DNA from: Streptomyces sp. NRRL F-6492
GTDB taxonomy: Bacteria; Actinomycetota; Actinomycetes; Streptomycetales; Streptomycetaceae
NCBI RefSeq assembly: GCF_001280125.1
Contig: NZ_LGEG01000226.1
Coordinates: 1 to 57,212, forward strand
DNA length: 57,212 nt
Direction: 5' to 3'
The position numbers were made by a program, and so were the translations under genes. Below, piece after piece: positions 27,269 to 36,222 of the stretch; position 1 is the first letter of the stretch, and every line of letters starts with the position of its first letter. The notes under the pieces were generated by a model. The model was not told where the DNA came from and did not search any database. It was given only the letters and a program-made list of their open reading frames with translations.

Positions 27269-27634
27269 ATGCGCACGCTCTGTTCCTCGACGCTCATCGG
27301 CGAGTTCTTCGTCATCGGCTTCGCCGGGCTCGTCGCCATGAAGGACGACACCCTGGCGATGTCCACCGTCTGGTGGGTCTGCGGGATCGGGATGGTCCTC
27401 TCGGTGCTGCTGTGCGGGACGGTCACCCGGCCCGGCGGCGTCCAGCTCGGCTGGGCGCTCCAGATCGGCCTGATCGCCAGCGGCTTCTTCGTCCCGGTCA
27501 TGTTCTTCCTCGGGGCGGCCTTCGCCGCCCTGTGGTGGGCCTCCGTCCACTACGGCCGGAAGGTCGACGAGGTCAAGGCCCGCTGGGCCGCGGCGCAGAC
27601 CGCCCAGGGCCCGGCAGAGCCTGACGCTGCGTAA
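27269..27634 (+). CDS. DUF4233 family membrane protein
   Basis: 121 aa with four hydrophobic segments and a short charged C-terminus. It begins MRTLCSSTLIGEFFVIGFAG, as typical for the actinobacterial DUF4233 family, which usually sits directly after folC. The function is unknown; tight coupling with folC (five-base gap) hints at a housekeeping role, but nothing in the sequence shows folate transport. Confidence 0.88.
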   Translation: MRTLCSSTLIGEFFVIGFAGLVAMKDDTLAMSTVWWVCGIGMVLSVLLCGTVTRPGGVQLGWALQIGLIASGFFVPVMFFLGAAFAALWWASVHYGRKVDEVKARWAAAQTAQGPAEPDAA

Positions 27635-27643
27635 TCGGGGCAC

Positions 27644-27674
27644 GTGCGGGCCCTGTAGCCTCGGAGGCCCGCAC
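27644..27674 (+). terminator. Hairpin between the DUF4233 gene and ndk
   Basis: GTGCGGGCC (27644-27652) pairs with GGCCCGCAC (27666-27674). The loop contains TAGCCT, a possible -10 for ndk, so the element may combine termination with initiation. Confidence 0.5.
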
Positions 27675-27699
27675 ACCGCTTTTCCCGAAGGAGCCCCCC

Positions 27700-28113
27700 G
27701 TGAGCCAGCGCACGCTCGTCCTGCTCAAGCCCGACGCCGTCCGCCGCGGCCTGGTCGGCGAGATCATCGGCCGCATCGAGCGCAAGGCCGGCTGGACCCT
27801 CGCGGCCCTGGAGCTGCGCGAGCTGGACCAGGAGACGCTGGAGCAGCACTACGGCGAGCACAAGGGCAAGCCCTTCTACGAGCCGCTGATGGGCTTCATG
27901 GCCTCCGGCCCCGTCGTCGCGCTCGTCGTCGAGGGCGAGCGGGTCATCGAGGGCGTCCGGCAGCTCGCCGGCCCGACCGACCCGATCGCCGCCGCGCCGG
28001 GCTCCGTCCGGGGCGACTTCGGCACCATCGTCCGTGAGAACCTGATCCACGCCTCGGACTCCGAGGAGTCGGCCCTCCGCGAGCTGAAGATCTTCTTCCC
28101 GGGTCTCGTCTGA
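27700..28113 (+). CDS. ndk: Nucleoside diphosphate kinase
   Basis: Transfers the gamma phosphate between nucleoside tri- and diphosphates through a phosphohistidine; 137 aa. It starts [21 protein letters not shown] and carries the catalytic His117 in ENLIHASDS. The GTG at 27700 follows AAGGAG at normal spacing. It is full length and stands alone between hairpins. Confidence 0.97.
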   Translation: MSQRTLVLLKPDAVRRGLVGEIIGRIERKAGWTLAALELRELDQETLEQHYGEHKGKPFYEPLMGFMASGPVVALVVEGERVIEGVRQLAGPTDPIAAAPGSVRGDFGTIVRENLIHASDSEESALRELKIFFPGLV

Positions 28114-28175
28114 TCCGTACTCCGTCTGCTCCGGGTCCCTTTTGATCCGGTGTCAGCCGAAAGCACCACCCCGGT

Positions 28176-28204
28176 GGGGCGACCGAAGGAATTTCGGTCG
28201 CCCC
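28176..28204 (+). terminator. Terminator after ndk
   Basis: A 12-bp perfect stem (28176-28187 with 28193-28204) with a five-base loop. Confidence 0.7.
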
Positions 28205-28357
28205 CAGGCATATGAACGACAAACCCGGGAACGGATCGCCGCATCCTGCCGTCACCTGTACAGAGGTGGACCACCGCGCGGCATCCGGGCGGGCAGCACT
28301 ACGATGGAAAACTCCACGCCGCACCACCCTCAGCCATGGGAAATCAAGGGGAACTCA

Positions 28358-29377
28358 ATGTCGTTCATCGGCCGTGACATGGCTGTCGACCTCGGGACCG
28401 CCAACACGCTGGTGTACGTCAGGGGTCGAGGCATCGTTCTGAACGAGCCGTCCGTCGTCGCCATCAACACCAACACCGGCGGCATCCTCGCGGTCGGTGC
28501 CGAGGCGAAGAAGATGATCGGCCGGACCCCCGGCAACATCGTCGCCGTCCGCCCGCTCAAGGACGGCGTGATCGCCGACTTCGAGATCACCGAGCGGATG
28601 CTCCGCTACTTCATCCTCAAGATCCACAAGCGCCGCTACCTGGCCCGCCCCCGGGTCGTCGTCTGCGTGCCCTCCGGCATCACCGGAGTGGAGCGCCGCG
28701 CCGTCATCGAGGCCTCCACCCAGGCCGGCGCCCGCCAGGTGCACATCATCGAGGAGCCCATGGCGGCGGCCATCGGTTCGGGCCTCCCCGTCCACGAGGC
28801 CACCGGCAACATGGTCGTGGACATCGGCGGCGGCACCACCGAGGTCGCCGTCATCTCCCTCGGCGGAATCGTCACGGCACAGTCCATCCGGGTGGCCGGC
28901 GACGAGCTGGACAACGCGATCATCCAGCACATCAAGAAGGAGTACTCGCTCCTCCTCGGTGAGCGCACGGCCGAGCAGATCAAGATCACCATCGGCTCCG
29001 CCTACGACCTGGAGAAGGACGAGCACACCGAGATCCGCGGCCGCGACCTCGTCTCCGGTCTGCCCAAGACCGTGGTCATCTCCGCCGCCGAGGTCCGCAA
29101 GGCCATCGAGGAGCCGGTCAACGCGATCGTCGACGCGGTGAAGACCACGCTCGACAAGTGCCCGCCGGAGCTGTCCGGTGACGTCATGGACCGGGGCATC
29201 GTTCTCACCGGTGGCGGCGCTCTGCTGCGCGGCCTCGACGAGCGCCTCCGCCACGAGACCGGCATGCCGATCCACATCGCCGAGGACCCGCTGGACTCGG
29301 TGGCGCTCGGCTCCGGCAAGTGCGTGGAGGAGTTCGAGGCCCTCCAGCAGGTCCTCGACGCGCAGCCGCGCCGCTAG
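28358..29377 (+). CDS. mreB: Rod-shape-determining actin homologue MreB
   Basis: Bacterial actin, 339 aa, that in Streptomyces acts mainly in spore-wall assembly rather than tip growth. Actin-fold phosphate loops are visible: [14 protein letters not shown] at the N-terminus, [14 protein letters not shown] near residue 150, and [19 protein letters not shown] 28358 has AAGGGGA upstream; an ATG at 28304 in frame is less likely. A TACGAT -10-like sequence lies near 28301. A strong hairpin follows the gene, separating it from mreC, while mreC-mreD-pbp2-rodA are packed tightly. Confidence 0.96.
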   Translation: MSFIGRDMAVDLGTANTLVYVRGRGIVLNEPSVVAINTNTGGILAVGAEAKKMIGRTPGNIVAVRPLKDGVIADFEITERMLRYFILKIHKRRYLARPRVVVCVPSGITGVERRAVIEASTQAGARQVHIIEEPMAAAIGSGLPVHEATGNMVVDIGGGTTEVAVISLGGIVTAQSIRVAGDELDNAIIQHIKKEYSLLLGERTAEQIKITIGSAYDLEKDEHTEIRGRDLVSGLPKTVVISAAEVRKAIEEPVNAIVDAVKTTLDKCPPELSGDVMDRGIVLTGGGALLRGLDERLRHETGMPIHIAEDPLDSVALGSGKCVEEFEALQQVLDAQPRR

Positions 29378-29388
29378 CACCACGGGCC

Positions 29389-29420
29389 GGGTCGGTGCGG
29401 TAGAACTGCCGCACCGACCC
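29389..29420 (+). terminator. Terminator or attenuator between mreB and mreC
   Basis: A perfect 12-bp stem (29389-29400 with 29409-29420) and eight-base loop, 12 bases after mreB. Partial read-through would let mreB exceed the downstream genes in expression. Confidence 0.75.
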
Positions 29421-29487
29421 CCGCACACCCCGCGCACCACGGAACAACGGAACAGACGAACCACGAGGAAAGGCACGGCCGCCGCAC

Positions 29488-30483
29488 GTGAGGGACACAC
29501 GAGAGAGCCGGCTGCTCCTGGTACTGCTGATCGCCATCGCGTTCGCACTGATCACGGTGGACATCCGCGGCGGCCAGGAGTCACCCGTCGACGGGGCCCG
29601 GCAGGCCGCGGCGGCGGTCTTCGGGCCGGTCGAGAACGGTGTGGCCGCCGCCGTCGACCCCGTAGGCAACGCCATAGGCGCGGTACGGGACTCCGGCGAG
29701 CGGCACACCCGGGTCGCCGCCCTGGAGAAGGAGAACGCCGAACTCAAGGCGAAGCTCGGCAGCGACGACCGCAACCGCAACCGGCTGAACGAGCTCGACA
29801 CCCTGCTCAAGACCGCCGGAGCCGGCCAGTACGGCATCAAGGGCGCGCAGGTCGTCGCCATAGGAGCGGCCCAGGGCTTCTCCTGGACCGTCACCATCGA
29901 CGTCGGCGCGCGCGACGGCATCCGGCGGGACATGACGGTGCTCAACGGCGCCGGACTCGTCGGCCGGGTCACCACCGTCGGCCCCTCCACCTCCACGGTC
30001 CTCCTCGCCAACGACCCCGACTTCACCGTCGGCACCCGCATGGAGAAGAGCGACGAGCTCGGCTTCGCCACCGGCCAGGGCAACAGCCCGCTCCGCGTCC
30101 AGCTCCTCAACGGCAAGGCCAAGGTCAAGCCCGGCGACCGGCTCGTCACCTTCGGCTCGCGCGCCGACAAGCCCTTCGTGCCCGGCGTCCCGGTCGGCGA
30201 GATCGTCCGCGTCGACCCGGCGGGCGGCGGCCTGACCCGCAACGTCTACGTCCGCCCGTACGTCGGCTTCACCAAGCTCGACATCGTCGGCGTCGTCGTC
30301 CAGGCCCCGCGCTCCGACCCGCGCGACGCGGTCCTGCCGCGGAAGCCCGGACCCGCGCCGACCGTCACCGTCACGGCCACGCCGAAACCGACGGGCAGCG
30401 GGCAGCCGGAACGGGAACAGGCACAGAACCAGGATCAGAACCAGGCCGGTCAGAACCAGAACCAGGGGGACACGACACCATGA
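29488..30483 (+). CDS. mreC: Rod-shape-determining protein MreC
   Basis: Bitopic membrane protein linking MreB to wall enzymes; 331 aa. A short cytosolic start (MRDTRESR) leads into one membrane helix (LLLVLLIAIAFALITV), then a periplasmic-side coiled coil (about 70-95, ALEKENAELKAKLG) and the double beta-barrel domain to about residue 275. The last 60 residues are Pro/Thr and then Gln/Asn-rich (repeated NQ), a low-complexity tail that most MreC proteins lack. The stop overlaps the mreD start (ATGA). Confidence 0.93.
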   Translation: MRDTRESRLLLVLLIAIAFALITVDIRGGQESPVDGARQAAAAVFGPVENGVAAAVDPVGNAIGAVRDSGERHTRVAALEKENAELKAKLGSDDRNRNRLNELDTLLKTAGAGQYGIKGAQVVAIGAAQGFSWTVTIDVGARDGIRRDMTVLNGAGLVGRVTTVGPSTSTVLLANDPDFTVGTRMEKSDELGFATGQGNSPLRVQLLNGKAKVKPGDRLVTFGSRADKPFVPGVPVGEIVRVDPAGGGLTRNVYVRPYVGFTKLDIVGVVVQAPRSDPRDAVLPRKPGPAPTVTVTATPKPTGSGQPEREQAQNQDQNQAGQNQNQGDTTP

Positions 30484-31148
30484 AGTTCAACCGGATCCTC
30501 CTCTCCGCCGCACTGATCGTGGTCGCCCTGGTCGTCCAGGTCTCCGTCCTCGCCCGCCTCCAGCTCCCCGGCGCCGTCCCCGACCTCGTCCTCCTCACCG
30601 TCGTCGGCCTCGCCCTCGTCTACGGACACGTCAGCGGCGCCCTCATCGGCTTCACCGCCGGCCTCCTCGCCGACCTCGCGCCGCCCGCCGACCACGCCGC
30701 CGGCCGCTACGCCCTCGTGCTCTGCCTCATCGGCTACCTCGTCGGCCTGGCCCGCCCGGAGAACGGCCGGCTGACCTCCGCGGCCGGCCCCATGGCCGTC
30801 GTCGCCGTCGCGGCCGTCGGCTCCACGCTCCTCTACGCGGGCGTCGGCGCCCTCGTCGGCGACACCGCCGCCCGCCACGTGGGCCTGGGCTTCCTGCTGT
30901 TCACCGCGGCCCTGTACGACCTGCTCCTCGCACCCTTCGTGGTGCCGCTCGTCATGGCCCTGGCCCGCCGCGCCGAGAACGACCCGCTCGCCGACTCCGG
31001 CGGGGGCGCCGGCACCGACGTCGCCTCCGGCTGGCTCGCCTCCGGCACCGGCCTGAGCATCGGTGCCCAGCGCGGCGGCCTGCGCGTGAAGGCCGCCCGG
31101 AACCGGGCCGCACGGGCCGGACGCATCAAGGGAGTCAAGCGACTGTGA
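30480..31148 (+). CDS. mreD: Rod-shape-determining protein MreD
   Basis: Integral membrane partner of MreC; 222 aa with five or six hydrophobic segments from residue 7 onward, beginning MKFNRILLSAALIVVALVVQ. The first about 165 residues correspond to MreD; the remainder is a Gly/Ser then Arg/Lys-rich cytosolic tail ending GRIKGVKRL. It overlaps mreC by four bases and precedes the PBP2 gene by 19. Confidence 0.93.
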   Translation: MKFNRILLSAALIVVALVVQVSVLARLQLPGAVPDLVLLTVVGLALVYGHVSGALIGFTAGLLADLAPPADHAAGRYALVLCLIGYLVGLARPENGRLTSAAGPMAVVAVAAVGSTLLYAGVGALVGDTAARHVGLGFLLFTAALYDLLLAPFVVPLVMALARRAENDPLADSGGGAGTDVASGWLASGTGLSIGAQRGGLRVKAARNRAARAGRIKGVKRL

Positions 31149-31167
31149 CCGAGGGGGCAACGGCAGT

Positions 31168-33375
31168 ATGAGCAACATCCCCGAGACCGGCCGGACCCCC
31201 CGGGTCCGGATCCGGCTCGTCGTCATCCAGATCCTCGTCTTCTCCCTGCTCCTCACCCTGGGGGGACGGCTCTGGTACCTCCAGATCCGCAACGGCAAGG
31301 AGTACACGGACGAGGCCAAGAACAACCACGTCCAGCAGGTCGTCCAGCCCGCCGTCCGCGGCTCGATCCTGGACGCCCGCGGCGTGCCGCTCGCCGACAA
31401 CGAGACCCGGCTCGTGGTCTCCGCGTCCCGCACCGAGCTGATGAAGATGAAGGACGACGGCAAGGCCGTCCTCACCCGGCTCGCCGGGGTCCTCGGGATG
31501 AAGCCCGAGGACATCATCAACGCGATCCGGCTCTGCGACTCCAAGACCCCCAAGCCCTGCTGGAACGGTTCCCCGTACCAGCCGATCCCGGTCACGGACG
31601 AGGCCACCACGCAGCAGGCCCTGACGATCCGTGAGAGCTCGGAGGACTTCCCCGGCATCACCGCCGAGCCCACCGCCGTCCGCCGCTACCCGGCGCCGGG
31701 CAAGGCCCGCACCGCGCAGGTGCTCGGCTACCTCTCGCCCGTCACCGACTCCGAGATCGAGAAGGCCAAGGACACCGACTCGCCCTTCCTCCGCTCCGAC
31801 CAGGTCGGCCGCTCCGGCATCGAGCGCACGTACGACAAGGAGCTGCGGGGCAAGGCGGGCGTGACCCGCTACGAGGTCGACAACCTCGGCCGCGTCATGG
31901 GCCAGGCCAAGGCCGACCCGGGAGTGGCCGGCTCCACCCTCGTCACCAGCATCGACGCCCGCGTGCAGGCCGTCGCCGAGTACGAGCTCCACGAGGCGAT
32001 GAAGGTCGTCCGCAAGGAGACCGACAAGATCACCGGACGCAAGTACGAGGCCGACGCGGGCGCCGTCGTCGTCATGGAGACCAAGACCGGCCGCGTCGTC
32101 GCGATGGCCTCCCAGCCCGACTACGACCCCAACGCCTGGGTCGGGGGCATCTCCGCCACGGACTACTCCACCCTGACCAGCAAGAAGTCCAACTACCCGC
32201 TGCTCAACCGCGCCATCCAGGGCCAGGCAGCCGCCGGCTCCATCTTCAAGGTGATCTCGGCGAGCGCCGCCGTGCGGGCCGGCCACGACTTCAACGACAA
32301 GTACAACTGCAGCAGCTCCTACAGCCTCGGCAGCCGCAGCTTCGCCAACTTCGAGTCCCAGGGGCACGGCCCCATCACCCTCGGCGAGGCCCTCAAGTAC
32401 TCCTGCAACACCGTCTTCTACGCCCTCGGCCACCAGGAGTGGCAGCGCGACGGCGGGATCAAGCCCAAGAAGGACGCGAAGGACTGGTTCTACCGCACCG
32501 CCCGCGACTTCGGGCTCGGCGCCGAGACCGGCATCGACCTGCCGAACGAGGTGACGGGCCGCATCCCCGACCGCCAGTGGAAGCAGAACTTCTGGGCGGC
32601 CAACAAGGACGTCTGGTGCAAGCAGGGCAAGAAGGGCGGCACCTACGTCCAGCAGATCGCCTACGAGAGCTGCCTCGAAGGCAACCAGCTGAAGGCGTAC
32701 GACAGCATCAACTTCGCCATCGGCCAGGGCGACGTCCTCGTCACCCCCATCCAGATGGCCACCATCTACGCCGCCATCTCCAACGGCGGCACCCTCTACG
32801 ACCCCACCGTCGGCAAGGCCGTGATCAGCCCCGACGGCAAGGAGGTCCGGGAGATCAAGCCCACGTCCCACGGCAGGCTCCCGGTCAACGCCCGGACCGT
32901 CAGCGACCTCGACAAGGGCCTGCGCTCCGTCGTCGAGCCCGGCGGCACCGCCGCCTGGCGGTTCGGCGGCTGGCCCCAGGACAAGATCCCGATGCGGGCC
33001 AAGACCGGCACCGCCCAGGTGTACGGCAAGCAGACCACCTCCTGGCTGGCCACCTACACCGACGACTTCACCATCGTCATGACGATCTCCCAGGGCGGCA
33101 CCGGCTCCGGCGCCTCCGGCCCCGCCGTGCGCAACATCTACGACGCCCTCTACGGCCTCGACGACGAGGGCAACCAGGACCTCAAGCGGGCCCTGCTGCC
33201 GCAGCCGCAGAAGGCCCTGCCGAAGATCAACCGCTACGGCACCATCGACGCCCCCGCGATCAAGCCGTACGACCCCGCGTCGCAGAAGCCCGTTCCCGCC
33301 GGGGACGGCGACCCCGCGGGGGAGAACGACGGACAGCCGCCCCTCGCGGGGCCGCCGCCCGGCCGGAGGGACTGA
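31168..33375 (+). CDS. mrdA: Penicillin-binding protein 2 (class B transpeptidase)
   Basis: Peptidoglycan DD-transpeptidase of the elongation/sporulation complex, working with the SEDS protein encoded next; 735 aa. One N-terminal signal anchor (about residues 13-37), then the PBP dimerisation domain with VRGSILDARG. The transpeptidase motifs are S358-I-F-K (catalytic serine), S412-C-N and K612-T-G. The C-terminal 45 residues form a Pro/Gly/Asp-rich tail. The rodA gene starts four bases after the stop. S. coelicolor pbp2 occupies the same place. Confidence 0.95.
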   Translation: MSNIPETGRTPRVRIRLVVIQILVFSLLLTLGGRLWYLQIRNGKEYTDEAKNNHVQQVVQPAVRGSILDARGVPLADNETRLVVSASRTELMKMKDDGKAVLTRLAGVLGMKPEDIINAIRLCDSKTPKPCWNGSPYQPIPVTDEATTQQALTIRESSEDFPGITAEPTAVRRYPAPGKARTAQVLGYLSPVTDSEIEKAKDTDSPFLRSDQVGRSGIERTYDKELRGKAGVTRYEVDNLGRVMGQAKADPGVAGSTLVTSIDARVQAVAEYELHEAMKVVRKETDKITGRKYEADAGAVVVMETKTGRVVAMASQPDYDPNAWVGGISATDYSTLTSKKSNYPLLNRAIQGQAAAGSIFKVISASAAVRAGHDFNDKYNCSSSYSLGSRSFANFESQGHGPITLGEALKYSCNTVFYALGHQEWQRDGGIKPKKDAKDWFYRTARDFGLGAETGIDLPNEVTGRIPDRQWKQNFWAANKDVWCKQGKKGGTYVQQIAYESCLEGNQLKAYDSINFAIGQGDVLVTPIQMATIYAAISNGGTLYDPTVGKAVISPDGKEVREIKPTSHGRLPVNARTVSDLDKGLRSVVEPGGTAAWRFGGWPQDKIPMRAKTGTAQVYGKQTTSWLATYTDDFTIVMTISQGGTGSGASGPAVRNIYDALYGLDDEGNQDLKRALLPQPQKALPKINRYGTIDAPAIKPYDPASQKPVPAGDGDPAGENDGQPPLAGPPPGRRD

Positions 33376-33379
33376 CCCG

Positions 33380-34579
33380 ATGACGACCCGCACCAGCTTC
33401 TCCGTCTCCCGTTACGCCCCCCAGCGCGGGCCGCTCCTGAAGCTCACCGCCCGCGACTCCGTGCTGCGCCGCCTCGACTGGCCGATGCTGCTCGCGGCGC
33501 TCACCCTCTCCCTGCTCGGCGCCCTGCTCGTCTGGTCGGCCACCCGGGGCCGCACCCAGCTCAACCAGGGCGACCCGTACTACTTCCTCTTCCGGCACCT
33601 CCTCAACACCGGCATCGGCCTCGCCCTGATGGTCGGCACGATCTGGCTCGGCCACCGCACCCTGCGCGGCGCGGTGCCGGTCCTCTACGGCATCTCGATC
33701 CTGCTGATCCTCGCCGTCCTCACCCCGCTCGGCGCCACCATCAACGGCGCCCACGCGTGGATCGTGATCGGCGGCGGCTTCTCCCTCCAGCCCAGCGAGT
33801 TCGTCAAGATCACGATCATCCTGATCATGGCGATGCTGCTCGCGGCCAAGGTCGACGCGGGGGACCAGCTCCACCCCGACTACGGGACCGTCGCCAAGGC
33901 CCTCGTCCTCGCCGCCCTGCCCATGGGCATCGTCATGCTGATGCCCGACCTCGGCTCGGTCATGGTGATGGCGGTCATCGTCCTCGGCGTGCTGCTCGCC
34001 TCCGGCGCGTCCAACCGCTGGGTCCTCGGCCTGATCGGCACGGGCGTCCTCGGCGCGGTGCTCGTCACCGCGCTCGGCATGCTCGACGAGTACCAGATCA
34101 ACCGCTTCGCGGCCTTCGCCAACCCCGACCTCGACCCGGCGGGCGTCGGCTACAACACCAACCAGGCCCGCATCGCGATCGGATCCGGCGGCCTCTACGG
34201 CACGGGCCTCTTCAAGGGGCACCAGACCAGCGGCCAGTTCGTGCCCGAGCAGCAGACCGACTTCATCTTCACCGTCGCGGGGGAGGAGCTGGGCTTCGTC
34301 GGCGCCGGCCTCATCCTCGTCCTGCTCGGGATCGTCCTCTGGCGCGCCTGCCGGATCGCCCGCGAGACCACCGAGCTCTACGGCACGGTCGTCGCGGCCG
34401 GCATCATCGCCTGGTTCGCCTTCCAGTCCTTCGAGAACATCGGCATGACCCTCGGCATCATGCCGGTCGCGGGCCTGCCCCTGCCGTTCGTCTCGTACGG
34501 CGGCTCGTCGATGTTCGCGGTGTGGGTGGCGATCGGACTCCTCCAGTCGATCCGCGTCCAGCGCCCGATGACCGCCTGA
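33380..34579 (+). CDS. rodA: SEDS-family peptidoglycan glycosyltransferase RodA (Sfr)
   Basis: Polytopic membrane glycosyltransferase that polymerises lipid II with its cognate PBP2; 399 aa with about ten hydrophobic segments. Family signatures are LQPSEFVKI, a GSGGLYGTGLFKGHQTSGQF-type extracellular loop with FVPEQQTDFIFTVAGEELGF, and LPFVSYGGSSM near the C-terminus. It ends the mreC-mreD-pbp2-rodA operon; intergenic gaps of four bases or overlaps imply coupled translation. In Streptomyces this homologue is called Sfr. Confidence 0.96.
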   Translation: MTTRTSFSVSRYAPQRGPLLKLTARDSVLRRLDWPMLLAALTLSLLGALLVWSATRGRTQLNQGDPYYFLFRHLLNTGIGLALMVGTIWLGHRTLRGAVPVLYGISILLILAVLTPLGATINGAHAWIVIGGGFSLQPSEFVKITIILIMAMLLAAKVDAGDQLHPDYGTVAKALVLAALPMGIVMLMPDLGSVMVMAVIVLGVLLASGASNRWVLGLIGTGVLGAVLVTALGMLDEYQINRFAAFANPDLDPAGVGYNTNQARIAIGSGGLYGTGLFKGHQTSGQFVPEQQTDFIFTVAGEELGFVGAGLILVLLGIVLWRACRIARETTELYGTVVAAGIIAWFAFQSFENIGMTLGIMPVAGLPLPFVSYGGSSMFAVWVAIGLLQSIRVQRPMTA

Positions 34580-34638
34580 TACCGGCCTTTCCCCCGCCAC
34601 GCCGAGTAAGCGGGCCCACGGGCGGTTAGACGAGGGGT

Positions 34639-36135
34639 ATGGCCGAGACGAAGCGCGAGATCGAGCGGAAGTACGAAGCCACGACGGGAACCGGCGTCCC
34701 CGACCTCACCCGGGTCCCGGACGTCGCGACCGTCGTCGACGAGGGCGTCGTGGAACTCGACGCCACCTACCACGACACCCCCGACCTGCGCCTGGCCGCC
34801 GACTCGATCACCCTGCGCCGCCGCACCGGCGGCTCCGACGAGGGCTGGCACCTGAAGTTTCCCGTCGCCGTCGGCGTCCGCGACGAGATCAGGGCCCCGC
34901 TCTCCGACGCCCTCCCGCCCGACCTGGCGGCCCTGCTGCGCTCCCGCGTCCGCGGCGGCGAGGTCGTGCCCGTCGTCCGCCTCCGCTCCGCCCGCGACGT
35001 CCACCGGCTCCTCGACGCCGACGGCGGCCTCCTCGCCGAACTCTCCGTCGACACCGTCCGCGCCCGGCGCCTGCCCGCGGGCCCCCGGGCCTCCTGGACC
35101 GAGATCGAGGTCGAGGCCGCCGACGACGCGGACCCCGCCATCCTCGACGCCGTCGAGAAGCGCCTGAGGAAGGCCGGCGTCCGCCCCGCGCACGCCCCCT
35201 CCAAACTGGCCAGGGCCCTCGCGGAGACCGACCCGGGGGAGGACCGCCCCGACGCCCCGCCGCCCTGCGGACCCGGCACCGCCGGAGCCGCCGTCCTCGC
35301 CTACGTACGGGAACAGGCCGAGGCGATCGTCGCGCTCGACCCCGCCGTCCGCCGCGACCTGCCCGACGCCGTGCACCAGCTCCGCGTCGCCTGCCGCCGC
35401 CTGCGCAGCGCCCTCAAGACGTACCGCTCCGTCCTCGACCGGGACGCCACCGACCCCCTCGGCGACGAACTCAAGTGGCTGGCGGGCGAGCTGGGCGTCG
35501 CCCGCGACCAGGAGGTGCTCGCCGCCCGCCTCCGCGCCCGGCTCGACGACGTCCCCCGGTCCCTGCGCCTCGGCCCGGTGAAGGCCCGGCTGCGGATCTG
35601 GGACACGGCCCGCACCCGGGACGCCCGCCGCAGGGCCGTCGCCGCCCTCGACTCCGACCGCCACCTCGCCCTCCTCGACCGGCTCGACGCCCTGCTCGCC
35701 GACCCGCCCCTGCGGAAGGCCGCCGCCCGCGACGCCGCGAAGGTCCTCCACCGCGCCGTCCGCAAGGACCACGCCCGGCTGGCCGCCCGCGTCGACCACG
35801 CCCTCTCCCTCGCCCCCGGCCACGAGCGCGACCTCGCCCTCCACGAGGCCCGCAAGGCCGCCAAACGCGCCCGCTACGCCGCCGACGCGGCCCGCCCCAC
35901 CCTCGGGAAGCCCGCGAAGAAGCTCTCCAAACGTGTGAAGGAGGTGCAGTCCCTGCTCGGCGAGCACCAGGACGGCGTGGTCTCCCGCGCGACCCTCCAC
36001 GACCTCGCCGCCCAGGCCCACGCGGCCGGCGAGACCGCCTTCACCTGGGGACTCCTGTACGGCAGGGAGGAGGCGGCGGCGGACGCGGCCGAGCGCGGCC
36101 TGCCGGAGGTCTGGGCGGGGGCCGCGTCCCTCTGA
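34639..36135 (+). CDS. CYTH and CHAD domain-containing protein
   Basis: 498 aa. Residues 1-200 are a CYTH (triphosphate tunnel) domain with the diagnostic EIERKYE at residues 7-13 and alternating charged strand residues such as ITLRRRTGG and WHLKFP. Residues 225-495 are a helical CHAD domain rich in conserved His and Arg (VHQLRVACRRLRSALKTYR, LHEARKAAKRARYA). Such fusions bind or hydrolyse inorganic polyphosphate or triphosphate; CHAD domains attach to polyphosphate granules. ATG 34639 follows GAGGGG closely. It is monocistronic by appearance. Confidence 0.92.
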   Translation: MAETKREIERKYEATTGTGVPDLTRVPDVATVVDEGVVELDATYHDTPDLRLAADSITLRRRTGGSDEGWHLKFPVAVGVRDEIRAPLSDALPPDLAALLRSRVRGGEVVPVVRLRSARDVHRLLDADGGLLAELSVDTVRARRLPAGPRASWTEIEVEAADDADPAILDAVEKRLRKAGVRPAHAPSKLARALAETDPGEDRPDAPPPCGPGTAGAAVLAYVREQAEAIVALDPAVRRDLPDAVHQLRVACRRLRSALKTYRSVLDRDATDPLGDELKWLAGELGVARDQEVLAARLRARLDDVPRSLRLGPVKARLRIWDTARTRDARRRAVAALDSDRHLALLDRLDALLADPPLRKAAARDAAKVLHRAVRKDHARLAARVDHALSLAPGHERDLALHEARKAAKRARYAADAARPTLGKPAKKLSKRVKEVQSLLGEHQDGVVSRATLHDLAAQAHAAGETAFTWGLLYGREEAAADAAERGLPEVWAGAASL

Positions 36136-36222
36136 CCCGGGGGCGTCGCGGGGCGGCTCGGGGCCACCGGGCACCGGGGTACGCTTGAGAGTCGCCCCCC
36201 TGCCCGCTCACGAAGGTTCGAG

